IMG/VR virus record: IMGVR_UViG_3300032676_000512
Coordinates: 1 to 25,727 of that record
Reading direction: 5' to 3' (one strand)
Source: a virus
DNA: 25,727 bases
Shown in pieces: positions 1 through 5,434 of this stretch (the stretch's first letter is position 1; every line of letters starts with the position of its first letter). A program made the position numbers and the translations under genes. Below the pieces are notes generated by a model that was not told the origin of the DNA, did no database searches, and saw only the letters and a program-made list of their open reading frames with translations.

Positions 1-207
1 GGCTTCGGAAATTCTGGTGCGCCAGATTTTATTGCTTGCGTAAGGGGAAGGTTTATTGGTATAGAGTGCAAGGCTAATGGCAATCGTGTCACTGCGCTTC
101 AGCAAGACAATCTCGACAGGATTGAACAGAGCGGTGGCTACGCATTCGTAGTTGATGAAATCAACGTGACTGATGTCACGCAACGGATAAAGGAGATGTT
201 CAAATGA
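1..207 (+). CDS. VRR-NUC domain nuclease, C-terminal part
   Basis: The reading frame is open from the window edge and ends at TGA 205-207, so only the last 68 residues are present. The visible part carries the PD-(D/E)XK core typical of VRR-NUC proteins: G-x-PDF near residues 6-10, the IECK motif (Glu22 and Lys24 of this fragment) and a following Gln (about 34) in TALQQ. VRR-NUC domains are stand-alone phage nucleases or Holliday-junction-type nucleases acting in recombination or replication. The position ahead of a replication module fits. The stop overlaps the next start (ATGA at 204-207), so it is the first visible member of the rightward operon. Family is clear; exact substrate is not. 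Confidence 0.85.
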   Translation, partial: GFGNSGAPDFIACVRGRFIGIECKANGNRVTALQQDNLDRIEQSGGYAFVVDEINVTDVTQRIKEMFK

Positions 208-371
208 TAAGTGCTTACGACACAATGTTTTGGATGGTTGTAATCTCTACGATTACGTGTTCGGTGGCTATGATAGCGTATGCGATTGTTTGGATAATGG
301 AGTTCACCCATGCAATCAAAAAGCGACGCATCAGAAACCAAGCGGTCAAATTCGCCATCGGACGTTTCTAA
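204..371 (+). CDS. Small single-span membrane protein (55 aa)
   Basis: An unrecognised 55-residue protein. A strong Shine-Dalgarno AAGGAG (190-195) lies 8 bases before the ATG, which overlaps the stop of the nuclease gene. Residues about 8-32 are almost entirely hydrophobic (FWMVVISTITCSVAMIAYAI), followed by a basic tail with KKRR and several Arg/Lys. This predicts one membrane span with the positive tail on the cytoplasmic side. Function unknown; small membrane proteins of this sort are sometimes lysis, superinfection or anti-host factors, but nothing here decides between them. The 3' end overlaps the next small gene by 62 bases. Confidence 0.65.
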   Translation: MISAYDTMFWMVVISTITCSVAMIAYAIVWIMEFTHAIKKRRIRNQAVKFAIGRF

Positions 372-447
372 GAAAGCCAAGAAAAAGGGAGTGCATAAAC
401 ACCCCCATCCTTGGAGAGTATTACCACCAGTGTGGGGTAAGAAATGA
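310..447 (+). CDS. Small basic protein (45 aa), overlapping gene
   Basis: A 45-residue frame starts inside the preceding gene, in another frame. GGAG (299-302) is 7 bases before its ATG, an ideal spacing, which is why I accept it despite its length. It is rich in Lys, Ser, Pro and His (KKAKKKGVHKHPHP in the middle), with no hydrophobic segment and no recognisable domain. Its TGA (445-447) overlaps the ATG at 444. Unknown function; a nucleic-acid-binding or disordered peptide is possible. An accidental frame cannot be excluded. Confidence 0.45.
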   Translation: MQSKSDASETKRSNSPSDVSKKAKKKGVHKHPHPWRVLPPVWGKK

Positions 448-824
448 AAACCCAGATAGAAGGTTACTCAGATTTAGGAAGCCACTTGAAACGTGTCTTC
501 GGATACATCGACGTGGAAGAGATTGTTTCCGGACAGTCATCCATCGCAAATACAGTTACGGAGGTTACTACAATGAACAATCAAGTTACTGATTCGACGG
601 CATTTGAAATCGCCACACTCGCGCTCATGAATCAGCGCGTCTACAAACGTGAAGCAGAAGAATTGCGAACAAAGGTCTCTCTGCTTGAAGCGGAGATCAT
701 CAGGCTTAGGGCTGATAACAGCAAGCTGGCTACCGAGTCCTACGAAAAAGCTGGTGCGATAGACAAGCTGAACTGGCTGATTCAGAAGCAAGCGGCACGA
801 ATGGCTAAAGATGGAAATAAGTAA
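444..824 (+). CDS. Small coiled-coil protein, start uncertain (444 or 573)
   Basis: The frame from 444 gives 126 residues. An in-frame ATG at 573 is preceded by GGAGG (560-564) at 8 bases and would give 83 residues. The 444 start overlaps the preceding stop by ATGA, as is usual in this cluster, but its Shine-Dalgarno is weak. The extra N-terminal stretch contains the 41-base reverse-complement copy of helicase DNA (469-509), so it may be leader rather than protein. The common part is a charged helical protein with heptad-like Leu/Ile spacing (AEELRTKVSLLEAEIIRLRA), predicting a coiled coil. No enzyme motif. The TAA overlaps the next ATG (TAATG at 822-826). Confidence 0.7.
   Translation: MKTQIEGYSDLGSHLKRVFGYIDVEEIVSGQSSIANTVTEVTTMNNQVTDSTAFEIATLALMNQRVYKREAEELRTKVSLLEAEIIRLRADNSKLATESYEKAGAIDKLNWLIQKQAARMAKDGNK
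469..509 (+). repeat. 41-bp reverse-complement copy of helicase gene segment
   Basis: Bases 469-509 match the reverse complement of 6650-6690 at 40 of 41 positions; the one mismatch is at 476. The match stops abruptly at both ends. Because both loci lie in rightward genes, RNA from this segment would be antisense to the helicase message. Confidence 0.9.
560..564 (+). promoter_or_regulatory. Strong Shine-Dalgarno for internal start at 573
   Basis: GGAGG sits 8 bases before ATG 573, inside the frame opened at 444. It is better than anything before 444 and argues that at least an alternative product starts at 573. Confidence 0.5.
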
Positions 825-925
825 TGGACAGGCATCCGTTTGAAGCATATCGCCCGTTGCTATGGATCCTACTATTGATGCTGTTCATAGAGGTTTACTG
901 TTTCATATCATGGTGGACAAAATGA
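824..925 (+). CDS. Tiny membrane peptide (33 aa)
   Basis: A 33-residue frame begins at an ATG overlapping the preceding TAA (TAATG) and ends in a TGA overlapping the next ATG (922-925). After a polar head (MDRHPFEAYRP) comes a very hydrophobic run of about 18 residues (LLWILLLMLFIEVYCFI) and then SWWTK. This is a single-span membrane peptide. Being tiled exactly between two genes by stop-start overlaps is good evidence that it is translated. Function unknown; candidates are a membrane-acting host-takeover or lysis-accessory peptide. Confidence 0.6.
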   Translation: MDRHPFEAYRPLLWILLLMLFIEVYCFISWWTK

Positions 926-1104
926 ACGAAGCAGATTTCAAAATGCTGGCTGGCGAGTCTATCTTTGGCATAGCAGATGATCTGCTCAAGTCACAACGAG
1001 ACATGATTGAGCGACAGAACGAATTAATTATTCGTTTGATGGATCGTATTGATTGGCTAGAGAAGTCACAGTCGATGTCCGCAGGGATCAAGGGGGCGCT
1101 ATGA
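922..1104 (+). CDS. Small helical phage protein (60 aa)
   Basis: The start is set at ATG 922 because it overlaps the stop of the membrane peptide. A longer in-frame start at 862 would overlap that gene by 64 bases. The product begins MNEADFKMLAGESIFG and continues as a charged helix (QRDMIERQNELIIRLMDRI) that looks coiled-coil. No known domain. ATGA overlap with the next gene at 1101-1104. Confidence 0.6.
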   Translation: MNEADFKMLAGESIFGIADDLLKSQRDMIERQNELIIRLMDRIDWLEKSQSMSAGIKGAL

Positions 1105-1274
1105 CCGACGTGCTTATCTCAATCAAAGAACTTGAAGAGATGCGCCGCACGATTGATCAGTTGCGCGAACGATACGCAACGGATCTTGAAGCGTGGCGCG
1201 AGAACAATCGCTATCACGCGGCTGAGATCGAACGATTGAAAGAAATCATCCGCGCACGGGAGAATGAGGTATGA
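1101..1274 (+). CDS. Small coiled-coil protein (57 aa)
   Basis: ATG 1101 overlaps the preceding stop and follows a purine-rich AAGGGGG (1090-1096). The 57-residue product (MTDVLISIKELEEMRRTIDQ at its start) is one long amphipathic charged helix ending IIRARENEV. No catalytic motif; function unknown. Its end contains a 14-base sequence (1247-1260) repeated at the end of the gene at 2008-2199. Its TGA overlaps the next ATG (1271-1274). Confidence 0.6.
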   Translation: MTDVLISIKELEEMRRTIDQLRERYATDLEAWRENNRYHAAEIERLKEIIRARENEV

Positions 1275-1297
1275 ACAATCTAATTAAAGAACTTGCT
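1264..1297 (+). repeat. Direct repeat, copy 1 (34 bp)
   Basis: This segment spans the end of one gene and the first codons of the next. It recurs at 1403-1436 with a single mismatch. The repeat carries the start codon and first nine codons of the 51-residue gene. Confidence 0.9.
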
Positions 1298-1426
1298 GAA
1301 CAAGCTGGGTTTGGTTGGGATGATAAATATCATTGGTATGTGGGCAGTCGCCAGATGGAAAAGTTCGCCGCCCTTGTTGCTGCCCATGAGCGTGAGGCGT
1401 GGATGAGGTATGAACAATCTAATTAA
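1271..1426 (+). CDS. Small conserved phage protein (51 aa)
   Basis: Starts MNNLIKELAEQAGFGWDDK and contains KFAALVAAHEREAW near residues 31-44. I recognise this arrangement (short helix, then a FAALVAAxEREA helix) from small uncharacterised proteins of many phages of beta- and gammaproteobacteria; no activity is known to me. GGGAG (1258-1262) is 8 bases upstream and the ATG overlaps the preceding stop. The last codons (RYEQSN) lie inside the second copy of the 34-bp repeat in another frame, so the C terminus may have been created by that duplication. Confidence 0.65.
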   Translation: MNNLIKELAEQAGFGWDDKYHWYVGSRQMEKFAALVAAHEREAWMRYEQSN

Positions 1427-1436
1427 AGAGCTTGCT
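1403..1436 (+). repeat. Direct repeat, copy 2 (34 bp)
   Basis: Copy of 1264-1297 with one mismatch, 139 bases downstream. It recreates a start codon at 1410 followed by the same first nine codons. Confidence 0.9.
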
Positions 1437-1451
1437 ATGAGGGATAAATGA
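1410..1451 (+). pseudogene. Truncated duplicate of the 51-aa gene start (13 codons)
   Basis: From ATG 1410 the frame repeats MNNLIKELA of the upstream gene, then reads MRDK and stops at 1449-1451. It looks like the stump of a second gene copy whose body was lost, or a small duplication. Whether the 13-residue peptide is made is unknown. Confidence 0.5.
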
Positions 1452-1452
1452 T

Positions 1453-1761
1453 ATGGCAGCAGCAGATTATAGACTTTGTGATGTTTATTATAGACTTTGT
1501 GATGTTTGTGATCAAAAAGTCTTCTACGACGTTAATCTTAATTACAATCAAGGCAAATCCGAATGGAGTGATGTTCCACCATTTAAGAACTGCGGTGAAA
1601 ATCAATACACTCAGGACGATGAGAATTTTACGCAACATAGCGATCTAAACGAAAAATACGGACTAAGACTTGACTATCTTGGTGATTGGGCAGTGTTATG
1701 CCATGAGTGCTCCAAAAAATTCAAGACTGTGGTTGTTCCTATTGAAGGAGTTGAACGATGA
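1453..1761 (+). CDS. Small zinc-ribbon-like phage protein (102 aa)
   Basis: The product carries a CDVCDQKVFYD segment (CxxC near residues 16-19) and a second CHEC (CxxC) near residues 84-87. The spacing predicts a treble-clef or zinc-ribbon fold holding one zinc ion. Similar small CxxC...CxxC proteins occur in early regions of many phages without known function. The ATG at 1453 follows GAGGG (1439-1443). A perfect 21-base tandem duplication (1466-1507) duplicates seven residues (YRLCDVY), adding a third Cys just before the first CxxC. AAGGAG near its end serves the next gene, whose ATG overlaps this stop. Confidence 0.7.
   Translation: MAAADYRLCDVYYRLCDVCDQKVFYDVNLNYNQGKSEWSDVPPFKNCGENQYTQDDENFTQHSDLNEKYGLRLDYLGDWAVLCHECSKKFKTVVVPIEGVER
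1466..1507 (+). repeat. Perfect 21-bp tandem duplication inside a gene
   Basis: Two identical 21-base units lie back to back (1466-1486 and 1487-1507). The length is a multiple of three, so the frame of the zinc-ribbon gene is kept and seven residues are doubled. Perfect identity suggests a recent event. Confidence 0.95.
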
Positions 1762-1943
1762 TTGGATATCCAGCAGATAGCAAACCACATATCAAATGGA
1801 ATCACATTGATGGACCATTGTTGGTTTGCCGTGATGGAACACCACATTGGTTGACTATGCAAGAACGACTTTGGTTGAGACTGGGATTTACCAACATTAA
1901 CCAGTTGGATGAAAAATATTGTCAAGAACCACAAAGGGGATAA
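1758..1943 (+). CDS. Small hypothetical protein (61 aa)
   Basis: Starts at ATG 1758, overlapping the preceding stop, with AAGGAG (1744-1749) 8 bases before it. The product is soluble and Trp-rich, with no Cys pair (WNHIDGPLLVCRDGTPHWLT in the middle and a C-terminal WLRLGF). The segment CRDGTPHWLTMQERLWLRLG looks like a compact fold common in small phage early proteins. I cannot assign a function. Good ribosome binding site and exact tiling make translation likely. Confidence 0.6.
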   Translation: MIGYPADSKPHIKWNHIDGPLLVCRDGTPHWLTMQERLWLRLGFTNINQLDEKYCQEPQRG

Positions 1944-1946
1944 GGT

Positions 1947-2015
1947 ATGAACGAACGAATTCGAGAAGTTTTGTCAGCCATCCGCGCGCTTAACAACGAG
2001 GTGCCCCGTGGATGA
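1947..2015 (+). CDS. Possible 22-aa peptide or gene remnant
   Basis: ATG 1947 has AGGGG about 8 bases upstream and begins MNERIREVLSAIRALNNEV before a stop at 2013-2015. The tail resembles the ends of two neighbouring small genes (IIRARENEV, DAIRARGEKP), so it may be the remnant of a related gene. It overlaps the GTG start of the next gene. Confidence 0.35.
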   Translation: MNERIREVLSAIRALNNEVPRG

Positions 2016-2199
2016 AAAGACGCGAGAGTTGGTGGAGAGGTTGAGCGCGCTAGATCACAGCTTCGTTCCTTACCCAAGGTCAGGCGGTAGCCCGCAAACG
2101 GTAGGCAGTGAAACATGGAAACTGATCTGCACAGGCGAACAGCGTGGCGCGCTGTCTGATGCAATCGACGCCATCCGCGCACGGGGGGAGAAGCCGTGA
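2008..2199 (+). CDS. Small hypothetical protein (63 aa), GTG start
   Basis: The GTG at 2008 follows GAGG (1998-2001) at 6 bases and overlaps the end of the 22-codon frame. The product runs MDEKTRELVERLSALDHSF, then a Gly/Pro/Ser-rich turn, and ends DAIDAIRARGEKP. No recognised domain. Its TGA overlaps the GTG of the next gene (GTGA 2196-2199). Confidence 0.55.
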   Translation: MDEKTRELVERLSALDHSFVPYPRSGGSPQTVGSETWKLICTGEQRGALSDAIDAIRARGEKP

Positions 2200-2375
2200 A
2201 GATTCCAGAGATAGTATTGTTTGCATACCAGACCAAAGGCGAGGCGCTTGAGGTTGCTAATCATCAAGAGGATGTTGAGGTAGCGACTGTCTACATCAAG
2301 AAAGGAATCAAGAAAGGATTCAGCCTCGCTGAAGTCCCTGTGTGTTATCTGATGCTGCCGAAGGAGAAGCAATGA
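2196..2375 (+). CDS. Small hypothetical protein (59 aa), GTG start
   Basis: GTG 2196 overlaps the preceding stop and is served by a GGAG about 7 bases upstream within a G-run (2184-2190). The product starts MKIPEIVLFAYQTKGEALEV and has a Lys-rich middle (IKKGIKKGFS). No domain recognised. Its end carries AAGGAG (2361-2366), the ribosome binding site of the DNA polymerase, and its TGA overlaps the polymerase ATG (2372-2375), so the two are probably translationally coupled. Confidence 0.6.
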   Translation: MKIPEIVLFAYQTKGEALEVANHQEDVEVATVYIKKGIKKGFSLAEVPVCYLMLPKEKQ

Positions 2376-4249
2376 GCATCATCACCATAGACTTTGAAAC
2401 TTACTACGACAAGGATTATTCCCTGTCGAAGATGACAACCGAGGAGTACATCAACGATCCAAGGTTTGAAGTCATTGGCGTAGGTATCAAAGAAGATGAT
2501 GAACCCTCTAGATGGTTTAGTGGGGAAGATATATCGGTTGCTTTAAACAGTATTGACTGGGAAGACACCATACTGATTTGTCACAACATGATGTTCGACG
2601 GCGCGATCCTTGCGTGGCGCTACGGGATTTTCCCAGCTATGTATGTGGATACATTATGTATGGCACGAGCCATTCATGGTGTTGACGCGGGTGGTTCGCT
2701 CAAGGTATTGGCTGAACGATACAACATAGGAGCGAAAGGCAATGAAGTCATCGAAGCTATGGGCAAACGTAGAAGTGATTTTAGTCCTGCTGATCTTGTT
2801 CGTTATGGCGAGTACTGCTGTAACGATGTTGAGCTTACCTACAAGTTGTTTTACAAACTTCAGCCGTTCCCTAACAACGAATTGAAACTGATTGACCTGA
2901 CCATCCGTATGTATACGGATCCAGTCTTTGAACTGAACGATAGTCTGTTGATAGCAAGGCTTGAAGAAGTTCGTACTGACAAAGAGAATCTTCTACGTGG
3001 TCTGATGGCAGGTTTGAATGTCTCTACTGAAAAAGAAGTCAGCGAGTTGTTGTCCAGCAATAACAAGTTCGCAAACATCCTAAACAGTTTAGGTGTATCA
3101 CCGCCGCTCAAGATAAGCCCTGCGACGGGTAAGGAGACCTACGCGTTCTCCAAGACAGACGAAGGGTTCCTTGCATTGAAGGAACACCCAGATGAATTTG
3201 TACAGGAGTTGTGCAGAGTTAGGCTTGGCACAAAGTCTACAATCGAAGAATCACGTATAGAACGGTTCCTTGATGTTGGAGAGCGTAACCGTGGGAAACT
3301 ACCTATCCCGTTAAAATACTACGGCGCACATACTGGCCGATGGTCTGGCACCGAAGGTATAAATCTTCAGAACCTGCCTAGCCGTGACAAGACCAAGAAG
3401 ACTCTTAAGAACGCGCTAGTGGCTCCACCGGGGCATTTGATAATCAACTGCGACTCAAGCCAGATCGAAGCACGCGTGCTTGCGTGGCTGGCTGGCGAGA
3501 CAGATCTAGTCAAAGCGTTCCGAGAAAAGAGAGATGTCTATTCAGAGTTTGCTACCAAGGTATACAAACGCAAGATCACCAAAGCCAACGAGTTGGAACG
3601 GTTCGTTGGCAAGACTTGCATACTTGGTTTGGGTTACGGCACTGGAGCCAAAAAGTTAGAACTAACTCTCAAGACAAGTGCAATGCGTGTTGAGTTGGAA
3701 GAAGGCAAGGCTGAAGAGATAGTAAAAACTTATAGAAAAACCAACACTAAGATCCCTGACCTTTGGTACGAAGGGGATAAATTGCTGGCTAACTTATGCG
3801 GCTGGCCGACAGACGGACGTGAAAGCTATGAGTTCGGGAACTCATCAGTCATTGTGGATAAAACAGGAATACGTTTACCTAATGACCTATACATACGCTA
3901 CCCCGGTTTGAATACAGAAACTAAAACCGCCGAAGAAAACCGCGAAGCAAAGTCCTATAAAGTTTATCAATCCCGCAAGGGTAAGGTAAGTATCTGGGGT
4001 GGTTCAGTCGTTGAGAACGTAGTGCAAGCGTTGGCTAGAATTATCATAGGCGAACAGATGCTCAAGCTGAAAGAACGCTATCGTGTAGCCCTGACGGTGC
4101 ACGATGCTGCGGTGCTTGTTGTTAGCGAAAAAGAAATCGAAGAAGCCCTTGCATTTGTAACGGAAACTATGTCTACTGCACCTAAGTGGTGTAGTGATTT
4201 GCCTGTGGCTTGTGAGGCCAAATACGGCTTTAGTTATGGAGATTGCTAG
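2372..4249 (+). CDS. DNA polymerase, family A, with 3'-5' exonuclease
   Basis: A 625-residue replicative polymerase resembling the Klenow part of Pol I, without a 5'-3' exonuclease. The exonuclease has all DEDDy residues: D7 and E9 (IDFET), N72 and D76 (HNMMFD), and Y148/D152 (YCCND). Polymerase motif A is D361-SSQIEAR. The O helix reads R410-x3-K414-x3-L418-x3-Y422-G, so the residue equal to E. coli Phe762 is Leu. Motif C is H577-D578-A, with Ala where Pol I has Glu883. The start at 2372 is chosen over an in-frame one at 2342 because of AAGGAG at 2361-2366 and the ATGA overlap. It heads the replication genes and should copy the phage genome with the primase-helicase at 9081. Confidence 0.93.
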   Translation: MSIITIDFETYYDKDYSLSKMTTEEYINDPRFEVIGVGIKEDDEPSRWFSGEDISVALNSIDWEDTILICHNMMFDGAILAWRYGIFPAMYVDTLCMARAIHGVDAGGSLKVLAERYNIGAKGNEVIEAMGKRRSDFSPADLVRYGEYCCNDVELTYKLFYKLQPFPNNELKLIDLTIRMYTDPVFELNDSLLIARLEEVRTDKENLLRGLMAGLNVSTEKEVSELLSSNNKFANILNSLGVSPPLKISPATGKETYAFSKTDEGFLALKEHPDEFVQELCRVRLGTKSTIEESRIERFLDVGERNRGKLPIPLKYYGAHTGRWSGTEGINLQNLPSRDKTKKTLKNALVAPPGHLIINCDSSQIEARVLAWLAGETDLVKAFREKRDVYSEFATKVYKRKITKANELERFVGKTCILGLGYGTGAKKLELTLKTSAMRVELEEGKAEEIVKTYRKTNTKIPDLWYEGDKLLANLCGWPTDGRESYEFGNSSVIVDKTGIRLPNDLYIRYPGLNTETKTAEENREAKSYKVYQSRKGKVSIWGGSVVENVVQALARIIIGEQMLKLKERYRVALTVHDAAVLVVSEKEIEEALAFVTETMSTAPKWCSDLPVACEAKYGFSYGDC

Positions 4250-4608
4250 TGTCTAAAATAAAAACTGATGAGTTGGATAAGAAGCTCGACTCCATGAACA
4301 AAGAAGAGACTAGGAAGTTTATCATCACCATGCTCACCGAGATGCTGGACATGGCACAACAGTTCGCAGCATCAGCAGCAGAGATGAGGATGGCTGTGCA
4401 TGAGTCCATGCTTCTGATGTCCAAGGCTCCGCTCAAAGATTGCGAAGGTAAAGACGAGTGCGAGCCGTGTTACTGGCGTGGTTCGGTTGTAGGTCTGTAC
4501 GATCAGATCGCTGCTAAGCCATTAGAAGTCGAAGACAGCATGACGCCAGAAGAAGCGATGAAGAAACTGAATACGATTCTCCGCAGTGACAAGATGTACG
4601 ACGCATGA
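4249..4608 (+). CDS. Small phage protein with Cys cluster (119 aa)
   Basis: The GTG at 4249 overlaps the polymerase stop (TAGTG) and has GGAG (4238-4241) 7 bases upstream; I prefer it to an in-frame TTG at 4243. The N-terminal two thirds is charged helix (KTDELDKKLDSMNKEE; then a Met/Ala-rich helix). A CEGKDECEPCYW segment near residues 64-75 offers three close Cys that might bind a metal. No family recognised. It sits between the polymerase and the RecB-like nuclease, suggesting a replication accessory role, but this is only context. Confidence 0.65.
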   Translation: MSKIKTDELDKKLDSMNKEETRKFIITMLTEMLDMAQQFAASAAEMRMAVHESMLLMSKAPLKDCEGKDECEPCYWRGSVVGLYDQIAAKPLEVEDSMTPEEAMKKLNTILRSDKMYDA

Positions 4609-5255
4609 TCAAGTGGTCATTCAGTGGCTTGAAGCAGTACCTCAACTGCCCAAGACAGTTCAACGAGGTCAAGGTGCTTGGGAATTTCCAAACGAAAGTC
4701 TCACACCAGATGGCCTATGGGACTGATGTACACAAGTCATTGGAGGAGTATGCTCGGGACAATAAAGAACTTCCGGTACATCATAAACAATTCAAATCTA
4801 TTGTTGATGTTCTGTTGGAGATTCCGGGCGACAAATACATCGAACACAAGATGGCTCTACGGGCTGACAAAACCCCGTGCGATTTCGACGCACCAGACTA
4901 TTGGGTGCGTGGCATTGTTGACTTGATGATTGTAGATGGTGATACGGCGTTCGTGGTTGATTACAAAACCGGATCGAACAAGTACCCTGATCCAAAACAG
5001 TTGAAGCTGATGGCGCTACTGACCTTCGCACATTTCCCAGATGTCAATCTGGTCAAAGGTGGTCTGCTGTTTGTAGTTCACACCAGCTTCTTACCCGACG
5101 ATTATTTACGAGACAAGTCCGAGAAGTATTGGCAGGAGTTTGCTCCCGATCTGATGCGTTTGGAAATGTCTTTTAAACACAATAGCTGGCCCCCACAATC
5201 GAGTCCGTTGTGTCGGTGGTGTCCGGTAAACACTTGCGAATTCAGGAAGGCGTAA
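4605..5255 (+). CDS. RecB/Cas4-like PD-(D/E)XK exonuclease with Fe-S cysteines
   Basis: A 216-residue nuclease of the RecB/PDDEXK_1 superfamily. Visible motifs in order: WSFSGLKQYLNCPRQF at the N terminus, GTDVH with H43, D106 in RGIVD, D119-Y-K121 in VDYKTG, and a following Q132. Cys15 together with C203-x2-C206-x4-C211 matches the four-cysteine iron-sulfur arrangement of Cas4 and AddB nucleases. All catalytic residues are present, so it should be active on DNA ends, probably in recombination or end processing during replication. No Cas1, Cas2 or CRISPR array is nearby, so a CRISPR role is not supported. ATGA overlap with the preceding gene. Confidence 0.9.
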   Translation: MIKWSFSGLKQYLNCPRQFNEVKVLGNFQTKVSHQMAYGTDVHKSLEEYARDNKELPVHHKQFKSIVDVLLEIPGDKYIEHKMALRADKTPCDFDAPDYWVRGIVDLMIVDGDTAFVVDYKTGSNKYPDPKQLKLMALLTFAHFPDVNLVKGGLLFVVHTSFLPDDYLRDKSEKYWQEFAPDLMRLEMSFKHNSWPPQSSPLCRWCPVNTCEFRKA

Positions 5256-5257
5256 TT

Positions 5258-5434
5258 ATGGGTGCGTATGAAAGTTGGTTTTTTGTTAAAGACGGAGACC
5301 TGTATCTACACACTGAGAACGATGGCCCTGCCGTATTGAGGCGTGGGCTTGAGAAAACTGATGCGCGCTTGTGTTCGGTAGAAGAAGCCAAGAAACTTTA
5401 TCCAAATGAATTAGCGAGAGCATTGGAGAAATAG
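5258..5434 (+). CDS. Small hypothetical protein (58 aa)
   Basis: The ATG at 5258 has a strong AGGAAGG (5244-5250) at 7 bases, so I place the start here rather than at an in-frame GTG at 5210 inside the nuclease gene. The product (MGAYESWFFVKDGDLYLHTE, then a helix VEEAKKLYPNELARALEK) is small, soluble and slightly acidic, with a beta-strand-like first half. Not recognised. The stop is directly followed by the next ATG. Confidence 0.6.
   Translation: MGAYESWFFVKDGDLYLHTENDGPAVLRRGLEKTDARLCSVEEAKKLYPNELARALEK

Noticed and set aside
862-921. Upstream start at 862 for the 60-residue gene
   Set aside because: It would overlap the membrane peptide gene by 64 bases without a ribosome binding site, whereas ATG 922 gives the usual 4-base overlap.
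4605-5255. CRISPR-associated Cas4 system
   Set aside because: No repeat-spacer array and no Cas1/Cas2 gene is present; the nuclease fits a phage recombination role.
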